Positions 31,085-38,812 of a DNA stretch of 64,000 nt are shown here, one piece after another; positions within the stretch are counted from its first letter, which is position 1; the number at the start of each line of letters is the position of its first letter. The notes beneath the pieces are model-generated. The model was not told the origin of the DNA. It did not search any database and was given only the letters and a program-made list of their open reading frames with translations. This DNA is from Notospermus geniculatus (lineage: Eukaryota > Nemertea > Pilidiophora > Heteronemertea > Lineidae): assembly GCA_002633025.1 (NCBI GenBank), contig NMRB01000548.1:213711-277710 (forward strand), in the 5' to 3' direction. Position numbers and translations under genes: made by a program.

Positions 31085-31926
31085 TGTTTAAGAGAACCTA
31101 AGCTATTTCCTCTACTTAAACTATTACTCATTAATTGTAACTGATAAAACTCACGATTTTTGTATTTTTCATTCATGTAAGGCCGCTGATAATTTTTACG
31201 GCATTCTTTACAATAACTTTGTAAACCATCATTTGATTTAGAGCTTTTATAAAAACTACTTTTAGGTTTAATTAACTTACATTTTGAACATTTCTTACAA
31301 AAAGACATAATGATAAATTTTATAAACTTCTCTTTAACTTGTTCCTTATCTTCATCACCATTTAAAATAACTACAATACAAGGTAATTTACTTTGATTAT
31401 TAATAAATAAGTTTTCATGATAATTATGTAATTTAATTAGGTAATCCGGAGTAACTCCGACTTCCTCAGATCTTCCTCTTTGTAACATTCTCTTATAACA
31501 CTCTTCTGGTTTAGTTGTTAAATAAACTATACATGCAGTGTCCCCACAATTTGGTTTAATTATATTTAGTTCGTTTTTTATGAATTCCTGAGTAATATAA
31601 ATATAATCATTATCAGTTAACAGACCATCATCGTGATGCACTTCTGTAAATATATATTGTGAAGAGTAAATACTTCTTTCCATTATCTTTAAGTTATTAG
31701 TTTTTAAGTTGTGATTATCTATTGATGTTTGTTGTGCCATTAATTGAAAGTCTTTCATGTATTTCTTAGGTTCTTTATACACTAATTCTAGCATATTAAC
31801 CCCACCCCAGTTTTTCCATCTTTCTATTGGTTCTGGTATTACAGTGATATCAACATATTGTTCTAATGATTTTATTAGTGTACTTTTCCCGGATGCAATG
31901 TTTCCTTCTATCGTTACGGTTCCCAT
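31048..31926 (-). CDS. Deoxynucleoside kinase read in frame into a zinc ribbon, truncated by insertion
   Basis: Residues 1-205 are a deoxynucleoside kinase of the dNK/TK2 type: P-loop GNIASGKST (8-16), PEPIERW (31-37), the ERS motif (83-85) and the Arg-rich lid RMLQRGRSEE (146-155). It would phosphorylate deoxynucleosides to supply dNTPs. Without a stop the frame continues into CKKCSKC...CKEC (210-242), a zinc ribbon like that of the HNH protein at 27661. Met207 could be an internal start but lacks the TAAATG context. From residue 281 on the codons belong to the foldback transposon. The ATG at 31926 is in ATATAAATGG. It is either a true kinase-nuclease fusion or two genes that merged after stop-codon loss. 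The kinase part itself looks complete. Confidence 0.85.
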   Translation of the reverse strand: MGTVTIEGNIASGKSTLIKSLEQYVDITVIPEPIERWKNWGGVNMLELVYKEPKKYMKDFQLMAQQTSIDNHNLKTNNLKIMERSIYSSQYIFTEVHHDDGLLTDNDYIYITQEFIKNELNIIKPNCGDTACIVYLTTKPEECYKRMLQRGRSEEVGVTPDYLIKLHNYHENLFINNQSKLPCIVVILNGDEDKEQVKEKFIKFIIMSFCKKCSKCKLIKPKSSFYKSSKSNDGLQSYCKECRKNYQRPYMNEKYKNREFYQLQLMSNSLSRGNSLGSLKHTAVQSAWKIQT

Positions 31927-31941
31927 TTATATAGTAAAATA

Positions 31942-32013
31942 GCCGGGGGTTGTTGATGATTTTTAATGTTTCTTTCACATTTCAGCCGGGATTGTTGATG
32001 ATTTTTAATGTTT
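31942..32013. repeat. Short direct repeat between kinase and Q-rich genes
   Basis: Two copies of a TTGTTGATGATTTTTAATGTTT unit, each preceded by GCCGGG, about 41 bp apart. It may mark the promoter region of the kinase gene. Confidence 0.6.
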
Positions 32014-32081
32014 TTTCAATTCTGAGTGTTTAAGGGCTTTTTCCACAGATTTTGGCTTCGTTGAAAAAAGACTGTTTTTTT

Positions 32082-32453
32082 TTATATATGGTATTTTATT
32101 AAGTCTTTTTCAGACAAGTTGTCAAGGTCGTTAAAAGTTAGTTGCTTACCAGTGAACTCCTTTGACTTACCAGTTGCAACTAAAACCTCTAAATCACCTT
32201 TAGCTTGTTTACCTTGTTCTGTCAGTCCCTGTTCTGACAAGATCTGACTAGCAGTTGAAGTTTGTTGACTTTTAGTTGAACCTTGTTGGCCACTACAGTA
32301 ACTAGCAGTTGACCCTTGTTGAGTTTTAGTTGAACCTTGTTGAGTTCCAGTTGGAACAATACCCAATTCTTGCATTACATTATCAACCATTCGCAGATCA
32401 GAAAATTGATTATTCATGTTTTGATTACCCATAGTTTGATTACTCATCATCAT
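32082..32453 (-). CDS. Gln/Ser/Thr-rich protein with TQQGST repeats, 123 aa
   Basis: The N-terminus is Met/Asn/Gln-rich (MMMSNQTMGNQNMNNQ), followed by four or five diverged TQQGST units (about 36-70), then a charged C-terminal part (GKSKEFTGKQLTFNDLDNLSEKDLIKYHI). I recall a similar C-terminal pattern (LTMEQVENLSP-type) beside packaging ATPases in related elements, unverified. The ATG overlaps the stop of the ATPase gene (ATGA) and is in ATTAAATG, so the two are probably co-expressed. A run of nine A directly follows the stop, making slippage or a sequencing indel near the end possible. Function unknown. Confidence 0.6.
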   Translation of the reverse strand: MMMSNQTMGNQNMNNQFSDLRMVDNVMQELGIVPTGTQQGSTKTQQGSTASYCSGQQGSTKSQQTSTASQILSEQGLTEQGKQAKGDLEVLVATGKSKEFTGKQLTFNDLDNLSEKDLIKYHI

Positions 32454-33079
32454 TTAATTAACAGAAAGTTATGTGGAAATTGTAGTCTTAGAACCAGCTT
32501 TGCACTTCTGTTATCCTTTAATTCCTTAATCACCTCATTTCTAACCTCTTTAGGTATAATAGCGTTTTCTTCTAAAGCTTGCTTCATCGCATTCTCGTCT
32601 TTGTTAAAGAAAAGCACCAGTAATCTGATATTCTCTCTAAAGTCCTTGACAATTGAATTATACTTCTGAATCAATACCCAAGTTGAAATTTGATAATGGC
32701 GGCCACTGAACGCGAGATTACATATCTCTGTCGCCTTCCGTTTACTATCTTGCAAGTTAGCGCAATCATCAATTATAAAGAGAGTGTTCGTACCTTTAAA
32801 AATCTCCATACAACACCATAGAACTGCGTTGAGATTAGTTTTTACCAATGCTGGATCGAAGATAATAAAATTTCTGTCTTTGAAAAGCCATTGCCGATTA
32901 TATGTCTGATTATAATCAAATGTTGGACAAAAGAGGATTATATTCTCAAAAAAGTCCTTATATATCGTCTCAATCATGTCCAAAATGAAATGTGTTTTCC
33001 CTGAATTAGTTACACCGGAAATAATTGCGTTATGTGGCTCAAACAGGAACACGTTATTGAGATTAGCCTGAGAACTCAT
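32450..33079 (-). CDS. A32/FtsK-HerA-type genome-packaging ATPase, 209 aa
   Basis: Walker A GVTNSGKT (22-29), Walker B TLFIIDD (99-105) with the acidic pair, then LAFSGRH (122-128) and VLIQKYN (135-141) carrying the sensor Gln. The length and the short N-terminus are those of packaging ATPases of Polinton-like and PLV genomes, which pump DNA into the preformed capsid. This gene together with the capsid candidate is the strongest evidence that the unit is or was a packaged virus. It is the first leftward gene after the right terminal repeat; the start is in ATGTAAATG, and the next gene overlaps its stop. All key residues are present. Confidence 0.9.
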   Translation of the reverse strand: MSSQANLNNVFLFEPHNAIISGVTNSGKTHFILDMIETIYKDFFENIILFCPTFDYNQTYNRQWLFKDRNFIIFDPALVKTNLNAVLWCCMEIFKGTNTLFIIDDCANLQDSKRKATEICNLAFSGRHYQISTWVLIQKYNSIVKDFRENIRLLVLFFNKDENAMKQALEENAIIPKEVRNEVIKELKDNRSAKLVLRLQFPHNFLLIK

Positions 33080-33417
33080 TTACATAGGTTAAAAACTCAA
33101 AGGATAAAGGTTAATTCTCTCTTGAAAGATAATCTATGCACTACAATCCTACAACACATATCCCATAACACGAAAGCCTTCAACACGAAAATCTTCTCCA
33201 TTTATCCTGCAAAACCGTTGCTCCAACCGTTTGCCTCAGAATCTACAGTATATCGTTTCTGCGAAATTGATTACCCATTGTACAGAAAACGCGATATTGC
33301 GCCGGCTGTTACGTCTGGTCTGTGATTACTGACTATGGTAAGGTAACACCTGCAAACAGCCTGAGTGTGGAAAATAGGCCTACATTTAAAGTCACCATTT
33401 CACCATTAGAATCAAGT

Positions 33418-33546
33418 GAAATTAGTACCTGGGAAGTGTGAATTTTACCTTGCGAAACGGATCAAGTCAGTTATGCTAGCATTAAGCTCGGGCGCGTGCG
33501 AGGGAAGAATCTTCCTATATCTAGATCCTTTCATTTCCCTATTACT
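33418..33546 (-). repeat. Right terminal inverted repeat of the virus-like element
   Basis: Complement of 20240-20368 with scattered substitutions. About 340 bp of non-coding element sequence lies between it and the ATPase start. Confidence 0.92.
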
Positions 33547-34059
33547 GATTGGCCCAGTTCATCGGAACCGGGCCAGACCGAATTGGAACTAATGCACTAC
33601 TCGGTGTTGCTTTTGGTTTGGTGTGGTGGTTAACTGCAAGTTCTTAATGGAATATGATGAACAGATATTGATGTTATCCGGGAGAGTGGTTATTTCGATG
33701 GATGAACTCTGATTCTGTCCACAGTTGAAATGGTCGGCTGGTGCCGCTGACACAGCCATAGTGCTGCTGCTCCCAGGAGGACGACAGCAAAAGGAACTGA
33801 TCAACCTCGCGTCAGGGTTCTAGCAAAATGTAATGTAAAAGTGTAAAGTTGCATTTTGTTTTTATAGTCATTCTAATTCTATTCATGATTCTTGCATTTC
33901 AAAAGCAAACTGTATGTTAATAGATTCTGATTTTGTGATTATGCTCTGATCTGGTTTGATTTGGTGGTCCTACAACTCCATAGGCCTATATAAGTAAAGT
34001 AAACAGTTTATATCAGTATGAGGTGATGTCGAATTCTTTTTAAAATTCGATTAGGCCTA

Positions 34060-35281
34060 CACCCCTGCAAATACCCCTCCACAGGCCCCTGCTAACACCC
34101 CTTCACAGACACCTGCAAAGACCCCTCCCAGGCCCCTGCAAACTCCCCTCCCTAAAGAGAGTGTATAGATTCTTCGACGATCAGCACTTCGTACACGAAT
34201 CGGGATTGGTAAAAGACAAAGAATTCGGCAGCTATAATGAGTTTTGCGTCCTGTACAACGACACGTACATCACCATCCAGAAGAAGAAAGGAAACTTCAG
34301 ACTCTACGCCAGCCAATTGCGATGTTTGGAAGAGAACCTGTTAATGTTGGTGGCAGCGATGCAAGACAACAAAGAGTGCATCTTAAAACTTCCCAGTGGT
34401 GTCACAGTGGAGTTGTTAAAGTTTGAAGACTCAGGCCTGTACACTCAACTGGGCAGAACGACCAACACGGGAAAGCCGTGGAATCTCAATTTAAAGTTGT
34501 CGGAGTTTGGATACATATTGGAGAGCATAGACGAACTGTTATCGCTGATTGACAAGCAGCCTAGTTCATCAGCTGTCTCCTTCGATGTGGTGTACCAAAA
34601 GGCCGTGGAAGTATACACCAAGCTGACAGCAGCTGAAATTCCCAAGATCAAAAAGAAGAAGTGTGATGTAGAATCGATTATCCCAGCCCTGCAAAAAAAC
34701 CCTCCCCAGGCCCCTGCAAAGACCCCTCCCAGGCCCCCCTGCAAAGACCCCTCCCAAGGCCCCTGCACAGACCCATCCCTTGGCCCCTGCTAACACCCCT
34801 TCACAGACCCCTGCAAAGACCCCTCCCCAGGCCCCTGCAAATACCCCTGCTTGGACAGGGGCTTCTGCAGGGGTTTATTTGCATATTTCATCCCCTACAA
34901 AGCCTCCTGCAATGACACCTGCAAAGGCCCCTCCACATACCCCTGCAGTTGCAGAGGCCTCCTTCTGCAGGGGCCCTGCATGAATTTATAATGACCCCTG
35001 ATAAACCCACTGCTGAAACCCCTGCAAAACCCCCATGCACCAATGTGCCCATCAAAGACATCATATGGTGCTATGGAAAATAGCAAAAGGGCCACGAACC
35101 TCTGGCTGCAAAAGGAGTGCAGTTTGTCAGAGTTATCAGATACGAGCTTGCCATCTTCCTCGTAGACATCTGCACACTTGCAGGGGCCTCCTTCTGCAGG
35201 GGCCCTGCATGAATTTATAATGACCCCTGATAAACCCACTGCTGAAACCCCTGCAAAACCCCCTGCGTTAAAGTGAGGGGT
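34060..35281 (+). repeat. CCCCTGCAAA-type minisatellite blocks, right side
   Basis: Imperfect units such as CCCCTGCAAAGACCCCTCC occur at 34064-34152 and 34685-34860. The longer block B occurs at about 34960-35030 and 35178-35281. The family is inverted relative to the blocks at 19339-19452 and 20038-20086, so it flanks the virus-like element on both sides. Confidence 0.85.
34161..34793 (+). CDS. Unknown protein lying within the minisatellite, 210 aa
   Basis: Residues 1-165 look like a real soluble protein. Two halves resemble each other: YITIQKKKGNFRLYASQLRCLEENL and the stretch ending KPWNLNLKLSEFGYILESIDEL, each beta strands followed by a helix. That hints at a duplicated small fold, perhaps PC4/Whirly-like, but I cannot confirm it. 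A basic KKKK segment follows, and from about residue 178 the frame runs into the minisatellite (PPQAPAKTPP...), so the natural end was probably overwritten. The first ATG-like codon sits just after a repeat block, so the start may also be missing. It lies 0.6 kb outside the right terminal repeat of the virus-like element. No family recognised. Confidence 0.5.
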   Translation: MYRFFDDQHFVHESGLVKDKEFGSYNEFCVLYNDTYITIQKKKGNFRLYASQLRCLEENLLMLVAAMQDNKECILKLPSGVTVELLKFEDSGLYTQLGRTTNTGKPWNLNLKLSEFGYILESIDELLSLIDKQPSSSAVSFDVVYQKAVEVYTKLTAAEIPKIKKKKCDVESIIPALQKNPPQAPAKTPPRPPCKDPSQGPCTDPSLGPC

Positions 35282-35367
35282 CGATGAAAATTCTACCTCA
35301 AAGGTTTCGTGAGACTCAGAGTGAATGGTTCGGTAAACGGGGCATTTCCATGCATGTTGATAGCATC

Positions 35368-35530
35368 TAAAAACACCAAAATCCAAAAGGGATAATATGT
35401 ATGTTAATTTGAACATTCTTTCCTACACTAATTCTTTCCTACTAACTTTCCTACACCAAAACTTTCTTTGGCTTTCTGATGCGTTTTTAATCTGTCGCTT
35501 ATCAAAGTTTAAAAAATCTCAGGAATGGCT
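35368..35530 (+). repeat. Direct repeat A, right copy
   Basis: Same orientation as 19188-19338, about 80 percent similar by eye. It carries an extra internal duplication (TTCTTTCCTACTAACTTTCC). Confidence 0.75.
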
Positions 35531-35918
35531 ATTAAAAAAACACCAACAAGTAAAACAGATGAAATCTGTTGTGTTTGTAGTCATCACCATATAGATCATG
35601 GAGGAAATGGAAATCCATTGGAATTATTTACTATTTCCCGAAATCTGGTGATAACAATTTCATAACATTTTGCCACCAGGTGGCTCTCACCGTCTCATGT
35701 CAATTCTGAATAACACCATCACTATGCCAAGGCAAAACTTTCTTAAATGTAATTTGCCTATAGTCCACATTTGAAAAAACTTTGTTTCGCATCGGAATTA
35801 TGTTGGAGTTGTTGGATCTGCCACTAGGGGTGCTGTTGTAAGCCAGATATTGGTTTTCGTAAACACCAGCAATATTCCGAAGTGGAACCTTCTGAAATCT
35901 ACTGTGCATATTGTATGC

Positions 35919-36072
35919 CTTCAAAGAAAGCCTATTTCAAAATGACATTATGCTGGTGTTTTCAACTATTATACTACTAGGGGTGTAATAGCTAAAGTGT
36001 TACCCCGCTGGTGGTATAATAGTTGAAAACACAAGCATAATGCCATTGTGAAATAAGCTTCCTTTGAAGGAG
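35919..36072. mobile_element. Foldback MITE
   Basis: Arms of about 57 bp (CCTTCAAAGAAAGC...TTTTCAACTATTATAC and its complement) around a 35-bp centre. Flanking 35531-36700 shows no gene. Confidence 0.8.
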
Positions 36073-36701
36073 TAGAACACCTAGTCTGTTCATCAGAGAT
36101 TATGCAAATGAGCTTCATTATGCAAGCTCTCGACCAATCAGATTGCGGCATTTGCCCTCATTAACATAATCTGTGGAGGTATTTGTGGAGGGACTTGTGG
36201 AGGAAGGTGATACAGATTTCCTGGCCGTAACCCTATGATGAGCTGCTGCTGGGGCTTCCTAACCCTAGTCCCATGAGTACGTGCAGTATCTGGGTGCCCT
36301 TGAGGTAATAACGTAATTACGTAAACATTGACAGGTGATATAGTTTGTTTATTAATGAGGTGTGTATTAATGAGGTGTGATAAACGATGTTTTGTTGGTA
36401 GGGGGTACTAATTATACGGTTCGTTGTGGACAGTACTATTGTATGTTTTTTCATTATTTAACAATGACAAAATGAGTTTGCTTACAAAATGCATACAGTT
36501 TTCCTGATGCCACAATATGGACCCAATATGTTAATTAGAACTGTGTTGAAAGTATTAAGAGAAGATTATATTTTGTGGTGATCAATTTTATTACACATAG
36601 GTTCACAAGTACGGCTGAACATGAAGCCTGCAAGCATGCTGCGGTCTGAATTAGAGAATAAACAATGAGTGGTTATCAGTCTTTAGCCGTATGGCCCGTT
36701 A

Positions 36702-37286
36702 TTAGTCCTCCTCAGATTCAACTTCCGATGGTATCATCTTGTTCACCATGTATTTACGATAGGAAAGTGCAGCACTGATTGCCTCATCTCGATCAAACCC
36801 ATCCAGCTCGAGATCTCGTACTTTTTCCATGATGACCTTGTATACAGGAAGTTTCCGAAAAATGTGCAGCCTTATTACTTCATTCTTAAAGATCCTTCGC
36901 AGAGACTTTCTGTACTTCGGGAGGAGCAGTTTATGAACCCTCTCACGAGCCTCTCCTCTATCAATGTCATTTAGCTCTTCTAGCATATGATCCCTTTCAT
37001 CCGCATGCTCAGCATATGCTTGTTCAACCATTTCAGAGACTATTGCCGGTAGTGTACGCTTTCCATAATCATTCTCACTGTCTTCATCTGTATTCTCTGA
37101 ATCATCTGACGAATCAGGAATGACGCTACTGTCTTCACTATCGTCACTGGATTCTTCACTCTGCCTTTCAGACATTTCATCTTTATGGTCCATAACAGCA
37201 TCTTCTGTATGCATTGACCTGTTGTGTCGGTACAGACTGAATCGGGTAGCAAAATGTCTGCCACACTTTGCACAGAGATGGGCCAT
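36702..37286 (-). CDS. Single C2H2 zinc-finger protein with acidic linker, 194 aa
   Basis: One exon. A canonical finger CAKCGRHFATRFSLYRHNRSMH has C-x2-C-x12-H-x4-H spacing right at the N-terminus. An acidic Ser-rich linker follows (SEESSDDSEDSS, DDSENTDEDSEND), then a helical C-terminal domain (about 95-190) with LLLPKYRKSLRRIFKNEVIRLHIFRKLPVYK and an EAISAALSYRKYMVNK helix. A single finger suggests weak DNA contact or a protein/RNA-binding role. I recall one-finger proteins with this type of C-terminus as multicopy families in marine invertebrates, which would suit a mobile-element accessory gene, but nothing here ties it to a neighbour. No introns or frame breaks. Confidence 0.7.
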   Translation of the reverse strand: MAHLCAKCGRHFATRFSLYRHNRSMHTEDAVMDHKDEMSERQSEESSDDSEDSSVIPDSSDDSENTDEDSENDYGKRTLPAIVSEMVEQAYAEHADERDHMLEELNDIDRGEARERVHKLLLPKYRKSLRRIFKNEVIRLHIFRKLPVYKVIMEKVRDLELDGFDRDEAISAALSYRKYMVNKMIPSEVESEED

Positions 37287-37289
37287 CTT

Positions 37290-38200
37290 TCTTTTACAAT
37301 GGATTAATGTTATGGGGATATCATCACACTTTTATTGAAAACAAACGATCAGGTGCACATACTGTACGCTATGTGCCCATAGCTCGATAAATAACACTGA
37401 ATCCACCTACTCCTCATCGAGCGGCTTGACAATAAGACCGAAGTACATGTAGTATTTATTCATCGAGCGGTTCGATAAATAAACCCGGTCTTTGGGAATA
37501 TCATTTTGCTGTAATTATTGTCGTAATGGGAAAATAGAAGCAATAAACCAATTTGGGGAAGATTCATTGAGGAATAATGTAAAAATTATACAACTAACTA
37601 GCAAAGTAACCATAGAATGACAGGTCATGAAGCACGGGGTGGCCCCCAGAATGTAAGTCCCGTTAACGGTGGTCGGCTACACTTTGGTCACGTGCAGTGT
37701 TGTTGTCCCCCGGATCCCTCGGAGGGGGACTTGAAAATACCGGCCGTACGTCCGCCTATGCCGCTCGGCGCTCGCCGCTACTAGTCCCTTCCGCTCTATA
37801 ACTTATGAACGAAGATTTTGGATTCATATTTGGTGGAGGGATGTATCACGGGCCAAAGGTGTGTCGTGTGAAAGAATCGGCCAAATCCGGTTCTCCACTT
37901 TGCCAAAGCACAAAAACTGCGATTACGCCTTTAATACTGAACGGAATTTCATGAATCTTTTATGGTAGGCTCATCTAGCGAGGGTACATAACATATCGTA
38001 CGGGTTTTCAATTTAATTCATTTTTCAGCCCTGTAGGCGGCGTTTTTTTAAAATCACAAAAGTTCCCTTCCGCTCTGTAAATTCTGAACAACTGAAAATT
38101 TTGGGTTGATATTTGTTGGGGGGATGTACCATGGCCAAAGGTGTATCGCGTGAAAGAATCGGCCAAATCTGATTATCCACTTTGCCACCAGGGTAGGTGT
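37290..38200. other. Non-coding with a 290-bp direct duplication
   Basis: The segment around 37785-37905 (CCCTTCCGCTCTATAACTTATG...GAATCGGCCAAATCCG) recurs diverged at 38065-38190. The two look like decayed parts of the AGCTCAC-type repeat family found at 39.4 kb. Confidence 0.6.
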
Positions 38201-38812
38201 AGGTGTGTCACGTCTCCGGTGGAAGTATTCAGTGATCGTTTACATTCACGACATAACTTGCCATTGCGCTGATGCCGCGATCATGACGCAAAGCGGGTGG
38301 CCAAATGCATTGATTGTTGATATCAGTGTATTCGTCATCCATGGACCGTTGCGTGACGCTGCAAGTGAAGGGGGTGATGACTTCGATTATGACATCACAT
38401 CAGTATCAGACTTGGTCATCTTGTTTTGAGGTGGAAAAGGTGAACAAAAGAGTGATTTATGCGGATGTTATCGCTCCTCACGCACATAGAATGCCGCCGA
38501 ACACAACTTCACGGTGAACACATGCCTACTGAGAAAAATGAAAGAGAGTTATCCAGCAGTTTTGGAGGAGTTTGTGTAAATTACAGAAAAATCCTAAAAA
38601 CTACAAGATGAGACAATAACTTTGCTGGAATGGTTTGGAGGAAAGATTGTAAACACATGTTCTTTCATCCGTTGTTTAATTTCAGCTGGATTTGTGTTAC
38701 GGCACTGAAAACAAGTCAATGAAATATAATACCTATGTGCTGAATGCAGGGCCCACAAAAAATATCACAATCCTCATAAAATATTCATTTAAACACTTTC
38801 TGTCATCCTTAG

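Larger units (their letters stand above)
20240..33546. mobile_element. Polinton-like/virus-like element with capsid genes but no visible polymerase or integrase
   Basis: 129-bp terminal inverted repeats bound a 13.3-kb AT-rich unit (about 11.3 kb without an inserted foldback). Ten rightward genes (20387-28747) meet three leftward genes (33079-28713) with their 3' ends overlapping by 35 bp. The set includes a major capsid candidate, two penton-like proteins, an A32-type packaging ATPase, a deoxynucleoside kinase and HNH nucleases, which defines a virus-derived genome. A type-B DNA polymerase, retrovirus-like integrase, adenain-type protease, helicase and tyrosine recombinase are not seen. From memory, related sets of uncharacterised proteins recur in cnidarian and other invertebrate genomes. 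The outermost bases are AGTAGTAGGGA on the left and the diverged AGTAATAGGGA on the right; I found no identical target duplication. Confidence 0.85.

Noticed and set aside
32019-32081. Readthrough extension of the Q-rich gene
   Set aside because: The in-frame codons after the stop are few and not protein-like; the nine-base homopolymer makes any frame claim unsafe.
20230-33560. Target-site duplication of the virus-like element
   Set aside because: The flanks (CAAGTA before 20240, GATTGG after 33546) do not match, so none is claimed.
34445-34796. Gly-rich antisense ORFs at the CCCCTGCAAA repeats
   Set aside because: Translations of the minisatellite on the opposite strand; periodic and without domain character.
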